DNA of 64,000 nucleotides from Solwaraspora sp. WMMD792 (GTDB taxonomy: Bacteria > Actinomycetota > Actinomycetes > Mycobacteriales > Micromonosporaceae). Each line of letters opens with the position of its first letter. The stretch's first letter is position 1. Shown piece by piece: positions 12,328 through 21,367 of the stretch. Location of the stretch: the NCBI RefSeq assembly GCF_029626105.1, contig NZ_JARUBH010000009.1, forward strand, positions 1,178,001-1,242,000. The letters are read 5' to 3'. Both the position numbers and the translations under genes were made by a program. The notes beneath the pieces were generated by a model. That model saw only the letters and a program-made list of their open reading frames with translations. It was not told the DNA's origin and ran no database searches.

Positions 12328-13512
12328 GTGACGGCGGCCGGCGACCCGCGCGGCCTGCTCCGTGGCGAGCAGGCACCGCGGCGCGCCACCTTCCTGGAGC
12401 TGTACTTCGACCTGGCCTTCGTGGTCGCACTCGCCCTGCTGTCGGAGACCCTGGCCCGGCGGCTGAGTCCGTTGGGCGTCGTCGAGGCGGCGATCCTGCT
12501 GCTCGCCGTCTGGTGGGTATGGGTGGTGACCACCCTGGTCACCGATCTCTACAACCCGCAGAGTCGGTCCATCAGGGTGGTCACGGTCGCGATCATGTTC
12601 GGCGTGCTGCTGATGACGGCGGCGCTACCGGCAGCGTTCGAGGACCGTGCGGCCATTTTCGTCGGCGCGTACGTCGCCATCCACCTGGGCCGCGGCCTGT
12701 TTTTCTTCTTTGCGCTGCACGACCAGATGGCCCGGCAGCGCGCGGTGCGAATCTGGGCCTGGTTCGCCGTATCGGCGGTTCCCTGGCTGGCCGGCATCCT
12801 GGTCGACGAGACCACTCGGGTGGTGTTCTGGGGTCTCGCGCTGGCCATCGACTACACGGTCTTCGCGCTCGGCTATCCCGTTCCTCGCCGAGGGCGGATC
12901 CCAGCAGCCCAGTTCAACCCGACCGCCGAGCACATGGCGGAGCGGTACCACCAGTTCTTCATCATCGCCCTGGGCGACATCATCCTGGTGTCCGGGCTGG
13001 CGTCGAGCCGCAGCGAGGTCACCCCGGGCAGCGCCGCCGGGTTCGTCGTGGCCTTCGCCAGCGCGACCATCCTGTTCCGGATCTACGTGCACTGCGCTGG
13101 GGCACGGCTGACCGAGGCGATCGAGGCCGCCCGCGACCCGGGGCGGTTCACCCGTTCCGCGCCGTACACCCATCTGCTGATGATTGCCGGCGTGGTAGCG
13201 ACCGCGACCAGCGCGAAGTTCATCATCGAACACCCGACCGACCCGGTCCCGGTCAACTGGCTGACCATCATGATCGGTGGACCGGTCATCTTCCTGCTGG
13301 GCCGCAGCAGGCTCGAGTACGAGGTCTTCGGCCGGGTCGCCTGGCCGCTGCTGGCGGGCGTGCTCCTGCTGGCGTTGACCGTACCGCCGCTGCTGGCGGG
13401 CCCGGCGTTGCTGGTCGCGATCTGCGCCAATCTGGTGCTGTTGGTGATCATCCTGTTCGACCTGGCGCTGCATGGCCGACGCAACCCGGTGCCGCCCGCT
13501 CCGCCGCTGTGA
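12328..13512 (+). CDS. Low temperature requirement A (LtrA) family membrane protein
   Basis: This 394-residue polytopic membrane protein belongs to the LtrA family, recognised by RRATFLELYFDLAFVVALAL at residues 17-36 and ERYHQFFIIALGDIILVSG around residue 206. About ten to eleven membrane spans are predicted. The family was named from Listeria growth in the cold; its activity is unknown. The start is GTG at 12328. A 19-codon reading frame beginning ATG at 12272 ends TGA at 12329-12331, overlapping this start as GTGA, so translation may be coupled to a leader peptide. It stands alone between two terminators. Confidence 0.82.
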   Translation: MTAAGDPRGLLRGEQAPRRATFLELYFDLAFVVALALLSETLARRLSPLGVVEAAILLLAVWWVWVVTTLVTDLYNPQSRSIRVVTVAIMFGVLLMTAALPAAFEDRAAIFVGAYVAIHLGRGLFFFFALHDQMARQRAVRIWAWFAVSAVPWLAGILVDETTRVVFWGLALAIDYTVFALGYPVPRRGRIPAAQFNPTAEHMAERYHQFFIIALGDIILVSGLASSRSEVTPGSAAGFVVAFASATILFRIYVHCAGARLTEAIEAARDPGRFTRSAPYTHLLMIAGVVATATSAKFIIEHPTDPVPVNWLTIMIGGPVIFLLGRSRLEYEVFGRVAWPLLAGVLLLALTVPPLLAGPALLVAICANLVLLVIILFDLALHGRRNPVPPAPPL

Positions 13513-13559
13513 CCACCGGATGCCGACAAACCGGCGACGGCTGCCGGGCCGGGCAGGTC

Positions 13560-13600
13560 GCTGGCCCCGGCCGGACCGCATGGTCCATGCCGGGGCCAGC
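13560..13600. terminator. Bidirectional terminator between convergent genes
   Basis: GCTGGCCCCGGC pairs with GCCGGGGCCAGC, and an inner GGACC pairs with GGTCC around GCAT. It serves both the LtrA gene and the GH25 gene on the opposite strand. Confidence 0.8.
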
Positions 13601-13608
13601 GAGCAGGG

Positions 13609-14403
13609 TCAGCCGTTGTTGGCCAGCGCCACCAGCCGGGCGCGGGTGCCGTTCCAGTGGTTGCGGTCGACCGCGCCGGAGACGCCGGGGACGCTGCCGC
13701 TGGCCGTGTACTGCCAGAACGACCAGTACGGTGCGCCGGCCGGCAGGGTGCCAGGGCTGCTCGCCCACCTGGCCAGCCACAACGGGTGGTTGCTCCACGG
13801 TCCGGTCCAGTTGCCGGTGCAGCTGCTCCACCAACTGGTGGTGGTGTAGATGACGGCGTAGCGTCCGGTGCGCGACCGGTAGGTGTTCAGGAAGCTGCTG
13901 ATCCAGTTCCGCATCGCCGACTGGCTCAGCCCGTAGCACATCGCGCCGTACGGGTTGTGCTCGATGTCCAGCGCGGCCGGCAGGGTCCGGCTGTCCGCCG
14001 ACCAGGCGCCGCCGTTGCTGGCCAGGTAGTTGGCCTGGACCGAGCCGGAGGACCGGTCCGGCAGCGCGAAGTGGTACGCACCCCGGATCACCCCGGCGTT
14101 GTACGCGGCGACGTAGTTGGTGTTGAACCGGGGATCCTTGTAGCTGGTGCCCTCGGTGGCCTTGATGTAGGCGAACTCGATGCCGCTGTTGCGCACGCTG
14201 GTCCAGTTGATCGAGCCCTGCCAGTGCGAGACGTCGATGCCCGGGGTGGTCGCCGCCTGCGCCGGTGCCGCGGTGCCGGCGACGAGCGCGGCGGTGGTCA
14301 GGATCAGCGTCAGGCCGGTGGCCAGCAGCCGGCGGGGGGTGCCGCGGCGGCCGGTGGCGTTGCCGGTACGGGTGGGCGGATGCGAGCTGACGGTCGTTGC
14401 CAT
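13609..14403 (-). CDS. Secreted GH25 muramidase
   Basis: This 264-residue lysozyme of glycoside hydrolase family 25 cleaves N-acetylmuramyl-N-acetylglucosamine links in peptidoglycan. A Tat- or Sec-type signal peptide with RRLLATG and a hydrophobic core ends at AQA near residue 50. The catalytic residues are visible: Asp57 in GIDVSHWQG and the Asp146/Glu148 pair in ALDIEHN. The catalytic domain fills the rest, with no cell-wall-binding repeat. It lies downstream of and parallel to an S8 protease; the 30-bp gap suggests co-transcription. Probable roles are cell-wall turnover or attack on other bacteria. Confidence 0.93.
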   Translation of the reverse strand: MATTVSSHPPTRTGNATGRRGTPRRLLATGLTLILTTAALVAGTAAPAQAATTPGIDVSHWQGSINWTSVRNSGIEFAYIKATEGTSYKDPRFNTNYVAAYNAGVIRGAYHFALPDRSSGSVQANYLASNGGAWSADSRTLPAALDIEHNPYGAMCYGLSQSAMRNWISSFLNTYRSRTGRYAVIYTTTSWWSSCTGNWTGPWSNHPLWLARWASSPGTLPAGAPYWSFWQYTASGSVPGVSGAVDRNHWNGTRARLVALANNG

Positions 14404-14433
14404 CGTTGAACTCCTCGGCGGTCGGGCCGGCGG

Positions 14434-15621
14434 TCAGCCGGCGCAGTAGACGAGACGGTTCGGGCTGCCCGCCCCGGGGTTGGTGACGACGCCGGTGGTG
14501 GCGTTGCGGATCAGGTAGTTACCGACCTGCGCCGCACTCCACGACGGGTTTCTGGCGGCGACCAGCGCCGCACAGCCGGTGACGTGGGCGGTCGCCATCG
14601 AGCTGCCGCTGAGCACCCGGACCGCGGAGTTGTCGGTGTGCCAGGTCGAGGTGATGCTCATCCCGGGCGCGAACAGGTCCAGGCAGGGGCCGTAGCTCGC
14701 CGAACTCATCCTGGCGTCGGTGATCGTCGTGCCGGCGACGGTCAGTGCCTCCGGCACCCGGGCCGGTGAGGTGTTGCAGGCACTGGTGTTGGAGCCGCCG
14801 GCGGCCACCGCGTAGGTGACGCCGGACCGGATCGAGTTGACGACTGCGGCGTCCAGCGTGGTGCTGGCACCGCCGCCGATCGACATGTTGGCGACGGCGG
14901 GCTTGATCGCGTTGGCGGTCACCCAGTCGATTCCGGCGATCACCCCGGAGATCGACCCCGAGCCGCTGCAGCTGAGTACCCGTACCGGCACCAGTTGGAC
15001 CGCCTTCGCGACGCCGTACGCCCTGCCGCCGATCGTTCCCGCGACGTGCGTGCCGTGGCCGTTGCAGTCGTCGGCCGGGCCACCGTCGATCACGTCGAAA
15101 CCGGTGCTGACCCGACCGGAGAAGTCGCTGTGCGTCCGGTGGATCCCGGTGTCGATGACGTAGGCGTGCACGTTGGGCGCGGTGGTGGGGTAGGCGTAGC
15201 GGTTGTCCAGCGGCAGGTTGCGCTGGTCGATCCGGTCCAGTCCCCAGGACGGCGGATTCAGCTGTACGCCGGCGGCCAACGGCGTGACGGTGTGGTCCTG
15301 CTCGACGTAGGCGACGGCCGGGTGGGCGGCCAGCCGGCGGGCGGCGGTGGCGCTCATCCGGGCGGTGAAGCCCTCGATGGCGGTGTCGAACACGTGCTGC
15401 ACGGTGGCGCCGTACCGGTCGGCGAGCCGCCGGGTCGTCGGCGCGGTGGCCGCGTCGTCGTCCAGCACCACGATGTAGCTGTCCGGGATGGCGGTGGTGC
15501 CACCGGCCCGGCGGATCTCGCCGAGTGGTCCGGCGGCCTGGGCCGCTGCCGGCCAACTGACCAGCGCCAGCAGCGCGGTCAGCCCGGCGGTGAGAGTTTT
15601 CCGGGTTGCGGAAATGGTCAC
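14434..15621 (-). CDS. Secreted S8 subtilisin-like protease with I9 propeptide
   Basis: This 395-residue serine protease has a signal peptide ending at AQA, an I9 inhibitor propeptide (DSYIVVLDDD to YVEQDHTV, about 45-125), and a mature S8A proteinase-K-like domain. The catalytic triad is visible: Asp in YVIDTGIH, His in NGHGTHVAG, Ser in SGSSMATAH. The usual Pro after SMAT is Ala here. GTG at 15621 was chosen because AAGGGGA sits seven bases upstream and the signal begins there; upstream in-frame codons add an unlikely leader. It is divergent from the nSTAND-WD40 gene, with an imperfect palindrome between them, and probably co-transcribed with the GH25 gene. Confidence 0.92.
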   Translation of the reverse strand: MTISATRKTLTAGLTALLALVSWPAAAQAAGPLGEIRRAGGTTAIPDSYIVVLDDDAATAPTTRRLADRYGATVQHVFDTAIEGFTARMSATAARRLAAHPAVAYVEQDHTVTPLAAGVQLNPPSWGLDRIDQRNLPLDNRYAYPTTAPNVHAYVIDTGIHRTHSDFSGRVSTGFDVIDGGPADDCNGHGTHVAGTIGGRAYGVAKAVQLVPVRVLSCSGSGSISGVIAGIDWVTANAIKPAVANMSIGGGASTTLDAAVVNSIRSGVTYAVAAGGSNTSACNTSPARVPEALTVAGTTITDARMSSASYGPCLDLFAPGMSITSTWHTDNSAVRVLSGSSMATAHVTGCAALVAARNPSWSAAQVGNYLIRNATTGVVTNPGAGSPNRLVYCAG

Positions 15622-15715
15622 AGGACGTCCCCTTCGACAGGTCTGGCCCGCCCCACCCGCGTCGACGTCGGGTGGGCCGAGCTTCACCCCCTACTCTCTT
15701 GCTAGGAGTAGCCGT

Positions 15716-15743
15716 CTAGATACCCATCATCATGGATATCTAG
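15716..15743. promoter_or_regulatory. Palindrome between the S8 protease and the nSTAND-WD40 gene
   Basis: CTAGATACCCAT and ATGGATATCTAG form 12-bp arms (one mismatch) around CATC. It sits in the divergent promoter region and is AT-rich against its surroundings, which fits an operator. The regulator is unknown. Confidence 0.5.
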
Positions 15744-15879
15744 TTGACGTTATGGTGCCGTCCGGGTGCGTGGCGCGGCGGGCGATGGTCGGCGGCTGCC
15801 ACGCTGCGGCGCGTCTTCGCCGCCCGCCGGTCCGGCTGCTGTTCACTGTGTAGCGACGCATCGGGCGAGGAGGACGGGC

Positions 15880-18800
15880 ATGGCCGATCAGGACGGCGCC
15901 GCTGCGGACGATGCCGCCGGCTCCGACGGTGCCGGCTCCGACGGTGCCGGACGGGCCGGCGACGCCACGGCACGGGCCCGACGCGGCGTACGTGACTGGG
16001 TCCGCGCCGCCGCACGGCGTTCCGGGGCACGACTGAGCGACGCCACCCCGTACGGCATCCTCGCCTTCCTCACCGCCTCGGCGCTGGCGCCGATCGCCGC
16101 CGGGATCGGCTCCGGCGGGCTGCTCGCCGCAGCCGTCGAACAACTCGGCCAGATCGGCGGCGGCTACCTGTCCGAGGCGCTGATCGACACCGCCGACCGG
16201 ATGCGCGGCCGGCGGGCCACCGAGGCACAGTGGCGCGACGCGCTGGCCGAGGAACTCCTGGCCCGACTCGCCGACGAAGGGGAACAGTCCCAGGCGATCC
16301 GCGCCGAACTCGGTGAGCTGCTGCGGGGCATCGACGCGGTCGAGGTGGCGCTGGCCGCCGCGGCCGAGACCGACGCGCAGCTACGTGACGACCTCGCCGC
16401 CACGTTCCAGGCCCTCGGCCACGACGTCGGCGCGCTGCGGTGGATGCTGACCGACGTCCACCGCGTGCTCGGCGAGGTCCGCCGCGAACTGGCGAAACGC
16501 AGCCATGAGCAGCGCGTCGAGATGGATCGGGTACGCCGGCAACTGCTCACCATCACCCAGCTGAGCAGCCGGGTGCAGGTAGCCGCCGAACCGCAGGTCG
16601 CACCGGACCGGCCAGACCCCGTACCGGCCGGCGACGACCCGGTGTGCCCGTTCCCCGGGCTGGCCGCCTTCGAGCCGGAGGACGCTCCCTGGTTCCACGG
16701 CCGGCAGGAGCAGATCGCGCAGGTGCTCAGCCGCCTCGCCGAGCAGGCGATGGGCGGTCCACCGCTGATCGTCACCGGGGTGTCCGGGGTCGGCAAGTCG
16801 TCGGTACTGCGCGCCGGGGTGCTGCCGACGATCGCCGCCGGTGCGCTCGGCCCGGCGGACCGGTGGCCGTGGCTGCTGATGACCCCGGGCACCCGGCCGC
16901 TGGACGAGCTCGTCGACCGTACGCTCGTCGCCGCCGGCGCGGACGCCGCGGACCTGCCTGCGGCGCGGGTGCACGCGGCCCCGGAGCTGTTCGGTGCGCT
17001 CGCTGCCCGAGCCGCGCCCGCCGACGGTCGGCTGGTGATCGTGGTGGACCAGTTCGAGGAGCTGTTCACCGAGTGCACCGATCCGGCCCACCGGCTGGCC
17101 TTCGTGACCGCGTTGGCCGCCGCCGCGCCGGCCGTCGTGGTGATCGCGGTCCGCGCCGACTTCTACGCCGACTGCGCCGAACTGCCGCCGCTGGCGCATG
17201 CGCTGGCCGCCGGGCATCTGGTCCTCGGTCGGATGGACGCCGACCAGCTGCGTCGCGCGGTGACCGAGCCGGCGGCGCGGGCCGGTCTGGAGATCGAACC
17301 CGGGCTGGTCGAGTTGCTGCTCGCCGACCTGAACGCGACGGCACCGGCCGGCTACGACCCGGGGGCGCTGCCGCTGCTCGGTCACGCCCTGCGGGCGACC
17401 TGGCAGCGGCGCGACGGGTGGCGGCTGACCGTGGCCGGCTACCGGGCCACCGGCGGGATCCGCCGCGCCGTCGCCGAGTCGGCCGAGCGGATCCACCTCG
17501 ACCTGGACCCGGCGGGCCGGGTGGCGCTGCGGACCGCGATGCTGCGCCTGGTCACCGTCACCGACACCGGGGCGGTGGCCCGTCGCCGGGGCGCCAGCCG
17601 GCTGTTCGACGCCGACCTGCTGGCCCGGCTGGTACGGGCCCGGCTGGTCACCGTCGCCGCCGACACCGTCGAGATCAGCCACGAGGCGCTGCTGACCAAC
17701 TGGCCGCGCCTGGACAGCTGGCTCGCCGAGGCACGGGACGAACTGATCCGGCGGCAGCGGCTGACCGTCGCCGCCGAGGACTGGCGGACCGCCGGCCGCG
17801 ACCCCGACCTGCTGTTGCGCGGCACCCGGCTGGCGCTGGTGCGTGACCAGGTCGACCGCAACGACCTGTCCGCGACGGAGGTGGACTTCCTGTCCGCGAG
17901 CGTGGCCGCCGCCGAGGCCGCCGAACTGGCCCGGCTGCGCGGCGTACGGCGGCTGCGCCGGCTGACCGTGGGCCTCGCGGCGGCGCTGCTGCTCGCCGTC
18001 GCCGGCGGGCTGGTCGCGCTGAACCAGCAGGCGGCCGCCGAGGACCAACGCCGGCAGGCGATTTCCCGACAGCTGGCCGCCGAGTCGCAGATCGCCGCGG
18101 CCGCCGACGACGACCTGCTCGCCGTCGGCAGGGCGCTGGACGCCTGGGACCAGGCGCCTACCGTCGAGGCGTACGGTGCCCTGCTGTCGGCGCAGACGGC
18201 GGGGACGATCGGGCCGCTGGGCACCGCGCCCGGCGGGCTGTCCACCGCCGTCAGCCCGGACGGCACGGCGGTGGCGGTGGGACACCAGGACGGTCTGGTC
18301 CGGCTCTGGGACGTCGCCACCCTGCGCCAGCGCGACGTCGAGCTGCGGCACGCCACCGACGCCGGCGTGGTGGCGCTGGCCTTCTCCCCGGACGGCCGCT
18401 TCCTCGCCTCCGGCTCGTTCAGCCGCGACGGTGTCCGGATCTGGGACGTGTCGACCGGTCAGCTGCGGCACACCCTGCCGGCGGTCGGCGCGCTCGGCTG
18501 GCTGCCCACCGGTGCCACGGTCGTCGCCGGTCGACTCGGCACCGACCTGTCGCCCGAGTTGCAGGTCGGCGGCTGGTCGGCGGCGACCGGCGAACTGCAG
18601 TGGTCGCTGCCGACCGGGATGCTCGGCTACGACCTGACCGTCAACGCCGACGGTACGCTGCTGGCCGTCGCCAACCCCACCGATGGTGACGTCCAGGTCT
18701 GGCAGTTGACCGACCAGACCCTGCTCCGCAGCCTGCCCGCCGCCCAACAGGTGGCCTTCGGCCCGGACGACGTGCTGGTGACCAGCGGACCCGACGGGGC

Positions 18801-20079
18801 GTTGCACAGCTGGTCGGTGTCGTCCGGCGAGCGCACCGCCCTGCCGGTCGGGCCGTTTCGCGCCGCGGTGTCGCTCGCCGTCACCCCGGACGGCTCGCTG
18901 CTGACCACCGGCGGGTGGCGTACCGGTCGGATCGACAGTTGGGCGTTGACCACCGGGGTGGTCTCCTCGGCCTTCACCGGCTACGTCGGCCGGGTCGTCG
19001 CCGACGTGGCGGTGGCCGCCGACGGCCGGACCGTGGCCGTCACCGGACCGGACGCCCCGACCGTGCTGTTCCGGCGCACCGGCGTGCTGCTGCGGCATCC
19101 GCAGTCGGTCCAGTTCGTCGCGGTCGACCCGGCGGCGGAGCGGGTCGTCACCGCCGCCGGCGACGACGTGGTGCGGATCTGGGATCTGGGCACCCGCGCC
19201 GTGCGGGCGACCGTCCGCGCGTCGGACACTGTCACCGGGGTCGCGGTCGCCGGTGACGGCACGTTCGCGGTCAGCACCACCAGCAGCGGCGTGCTGCGCT
19301 ACACCGTCGCCGGTGAACTGGTCGGGCACGACACCGCCGCCGGGCGGGACGGCTGGACGACCAGACATCCGGCGTACTCGCCGGACGGACGGCTGCTCGC
19401 CGTCGCCGTGCTCGACCCGGCCGGCGAGGACGGCGGGGTGCTGGTCTGGCGGCTCGACCGGGACGCCGAACCGACCTTCCTGCCGACCGGTGGCGCGGTG
19501 AGCGCGCTGGGATTCGGCACCGACGGGACCACGCTGTTGGCGACCGCCAACCACGGTGTGGTGAGCGGCGACGAGACGGTGACGCGGGCCGAGTTGAGAT
19601 CCTGGCACACCGCCGACCTGTCCGGCATGGACCGAGCGGTCATCGCGGACCTTCAGCTGACCGACCTCGCGGTCAGCCCGGACGGACACCTGGTCGCGGT
19701 GGCCCGCAGCAACGGTCAGGTCGAGCTGCGCACCGTCGCCGGACTGGACCTGGTCGGCACAGTGGACACACCCACCACCAGGCTGTCCGCGGTGGCCTTC
19801 AGCCCGGACGGCGAACGGCTGGTCACCACCGCCGTCAGCGACGACCTGGCCCGGGTGTGGCAAATCGACAGCGGCGAGCTGACGGCGGTGCTCGTCGGAC
19901 ACGTCGACAACGTCAACGCGATCACGTTCACCCGTGACGGGCTGCTGGTCAGCGGTTCGACCGACACCTCGGCCCAGGTGTGGGACCTCGACCCGGACCG
20001 GGTCGTGGCCCGGCTCTGCGAGGTGGCGACGCCAGCCGCCCGCGCGGTCGGCGACGAGCCGCCGCGTCGGTGCCGCTGA
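15880..20079 (+). CDS. nSTAND-type NTPase with C-terminal WD40 repeats
   Basis: This 1399-residue STAND signalling protein has a helical N-terminal region (1-240). It is followed by CPFPGLAAFEPED and WFHGRQEQ, the start of an nSTAND1 NTPase. The P-loop GVSGVGKSS is at about 301-309 and the Walker B is VIVVDQFEELF. The ISHEALLTNWPRL motif typical of the family ends the NTPase region. A single membrane span lies at about 694-714, followed by a coiled segment. WD40-like repeats (about 790-1390; FSPDGRFLASGS, VWDLD) form a sensing propeller. ATG at 15880 follows GAGGAGG. No catalytic effector domain is recognised in the N terminus. Such proteins are linked to signalling and to phage defence in other bacteria; here the role is unknown. 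Confidence 0.88.
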   Translation: MADQDGAAADDAAGSDGAGSDGAGRAGDATARARRGVRDWVRAAARRSGARLSDATPYGILAFLTASALAPIAAGIGSGGLLAAAVEQLGQIGGGYLSEALIDTADRMRGRRATEAQWRDALAEELLARLADEGEQSQAIRAELGELLRGIDAVEVALAAAAETDAQLRDDLAATFQALGHDVGALRWMLTDVHRVLGEVRRELAKRSHEQRVEMDRVRRQLLTITQLSSRVQVAAEPQVAPDRPDPVPAGDDPVCPFPGLAAFEPEDAPWFHGRQEQIAQVLSRLAEQAMGGPPLIVTGVSGVGKSSVLRAGVLPTIAAGALGPADRWPWLLMTPGTRPLDELVDRTLVAAGADAADLPAARVHAAPELFGALAARAAPADGRLVIVVDQFEELFTECTDPAHRLAFVTALAAAAPAVVVIAVRADFYADCAELPPLAHALAAGHLVLGRMDADQLRRAVTEPAARAGLEIEPGLVELLLADLNATAPAGYDPGALPLLGHALRATWQRRDGWRLTVAGYRATGGIRRAVAESAERIHLDLDPAGRVALRTAMLRLVTVTDTGAVARRRGASRLFDADLLARLVRARLVTVAADTVEISHEALLTNWPRLDSWLAEARDELIRRQRLTVAAEDWRTAGRDPDLLLRGTRLALVRDQVDRNDLSATEVDFLSASVAAAEAAELARLRGVRRLRRLTVGLAAALLLAVAGGLVALNQQAAAEDQRRQAISRQLAAESQIAAAADDDLLAVGRALDAWDQAPTVEAYGALLSAQTAGTIGPLGTAPGGLSTAVSPDGTAVAVGHQDGLVRLWDVATLRQRDVELRHATDAGVVALAFSPDGRFLASGSFSRDGVRIWDVSTGQLRHTLPAVGALGWLPTGATVVAGRLGTDLSPELQVGGWSAATGELQWSLPTGMLGYDLTVNADGTLLAVANPTDGDVQVWQLTDQTLLRSLPAAQQVAFGPDDVLVTSGPDGALHSWSVSSGERTALPVGPFRAAVSLAVTPDGSLLTTGGWRTGRIDSWALTTGVVSSAFTGYVGRVVADVAVAADGRTVAVTGPDAPTVLFRRTGVLLRHPQSVQFVAVDPAAERVVTAAGDDVVRIWDLGTRAVRATVRASDTVTGVAVAGDGTFAVSTTSSGVLRYTVAGELVGHDTAAGRDGWTTRHPAYSPDGRLLAVAVLDPAGEDGGVLVWRLDRDAEPTFLPTGGAVSALGFGTDGTTLLATANHGVVSGDETVTRAELRSWHTADLSGMDRAVIADLQLTDLAVSPDGHLVAVARSNGQVELRTVAGLDLVGTVDTPTTRLSAVAFSPDGERLVTTAVSDDLARVWQIDSGELTAVLVGHVDNVNAITFTRDGLLVSGSTDTSAQVWDLDPDRVVARLCEVATPAARAVGDEPPRRCR

Positions 20080-20133
20080 CGGCACGGCCAGGCCGCCGCC
20101 GGTCAGGCCGGCCGGGTGGCACAGCCGGGCCGG

Positions 20134-20322
20134 TCAGCTCGGCCGGACCTCGCCGTGCTCGACGCACCGCGCCGACCAACCGGCCGGCAGCACCTGCACC
20201 TTCATCCGCCGTCGGCACCTGGTACAGAAGCGGGGCGGCTCCCAGGCCCGCGCCGCCGCGCAGCCGTCGTGGTTGCCGGCGCTGATCCCGGCACCGCACC
20301 GGTCGCACCAGATCGCCTCCAC
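20134..20322 (-). CDS. bsaP: Biotin synthase auxiliary protein BsaP
   Basis: This 62-residue Cys-rich protein begins 8 bp after the bioB stop. It has CDRCG near the N terminus, [17 protein letters not shown] in the middle and a further Cys (ARC) near the end. This pattern and position match BsaP, the small actinobacterial protein that carries an iron-sulfur cluster and supports biotin synthase. The gene is easily missed because of its size. The annotation rests on the cysteine spacing and on the fixed position behind bioB. Confidence 0.82.
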   Translation of the reverse strand: MEAIWCDRCGAGISAGNHDGCAAARAWEPPRFCTRCRRRMKVQVLPAGWSARCVEHGEVRPS

Positions 20323-20330
20323 GCCGACCC

Positions 20331-21326
20331 TCAGATCGTCGCCGACAGCGCCTTGACCGGCATCTTCAGGTCGTCCAGCAGCGCCAGGTCCTCCGTCGCC
20401 GGGCGCCCCAGAGTGGTCAGATAGTTGCCGACGATCACCGCGTTGATGCCGCCGAGCAGCCCGTCCCGGGTGCCCAGGTCACCGAGAGTGATCTCTCGGC
20501 CGCCGGCGTACCGCAGAATTGTTCGTGGCATAGCCAGCCGGAAGCCGGCGATGGCGCGCAACGCGTCCCGGGCCTCGACCACCGGACGGTCGCCCAGCGG
20601 CGTGCCGGGCCGCGGGTTGAGGAAGTTCAGCGGCACCTCGTGCGGGTCGAGAGCGGCCAGCTGCGCGGCGAACTCGGCCCGCTGCTCGATCGTCTCACCC
20701 AGCCCGAGGATGCCGCCGCAGCACACCTCCATGCCGGAGTCGCGCACCATCCGCAGCGTCTCCCACCGCTCCTCGAAGCTGTGCGTGGTCACCACGTTCG
20801 GGAAGTAGGAGCGGCACGTCTCCAGGTTGTGGTTGTACCGGTGCACCCCCATGTCGACCAGTTCGTCGACCTGCTCCTGGGTCAGCATCCCGAGCGACGC
20901 CGCGACCTGGATGTCCACCTCGGCCCGGATCGCGGCGACACCCTCGCGCAGCTGCCGCATCAGCCGGGCGTCCGGCCCTCGCACCGCCGCCACGATGCAG
21001 AACTCGGTGGCTCCGGTCGCCGCTGTCTGCTTCGCCGCCTCGACCAGCGACGGGATGTCCAGCCACACCGCCCGCACCGGTGAGGCGAACAGGCCGGACT
21101 GGGAGCAGAAGTGGCAGTCCTCCGGACAGCCGCCGGTCTTGAGCGAGACGATCCCCTCCACCTCGACCTCCGGCCCGCACCAGCGCATCCGCACCTCGTG
21201 GGCGAGTTGCAGCGCGGCCGGGACCTGCTCGTCGGGCAGCCGTAGCACAGCGAGGACCCCGGCCTCGTCCAGGCCGACGCCACGCTCCAGGACTTGGGCG
21301 CGGGCTAGGTCGAGGATGTCGGACAT
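20331..21326 (-). CDS. bioB: Biotin synthase (radical SAM)
   Basis: This 331-residue radical SAM enzyme inserts sulfur into dethiobiotin, the last step of biotin synthesis. The SAM-cluster cysteines are Cys67, Cys71 and Cys74 in [13 protein letters not shown]. The auxiliary-cluster motif [11 protein letters not shown] and the C-terminal ILRYAGGRE (conserved Arg) are present. It is followed by bsaP. It is divergent from bioF with only 41 bp between start codons, so both promoters must overlap. No BioQ or BirA gene is in the window. Confidence 0.96.
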   Translation of the reverse strand: MSDILDLARAQVLERGVGLDEAGVLAVLRLPDEQVPAALQLAHEVRMRWCGPEVEVEGIVSLKTGGCPEDCHFCSQSGLFASPVRAVWLDIPSLVEAAKQTAATGATEFCIVAAVRGPDARLMRQLREGVAAIRAEVDIQVAASLGMLTQEQVDELVDMGVHRYNHNLETCRSYFPNVVTTHSFEERWETLRMVRDSGMEVCCGGILGLGETIEQRAEFAAQLAALDPHEVPLNFLNPRPGTPLGDRPVVEARDALRAIAGFRLAMPRTILRYAGGREITLGDLGTRDGLLGGINAVIVGNYLTTLGRPATEDLALLDDLKMPVKALSATI

Positions 21327-21367
21327 GGTCGTACCCTACAAGGCGGCGCGAACGACGAGGGGGACCC

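Noticed and set aside
16381-20085. Very long open frame on the minus strand opposite the nSTAND-WD40 gene
   Set aside because: It is antisense to a clear protein with NTPase and WD40 motifs, and its own translation is low-complexity with no family similarity. It follows from high GC.
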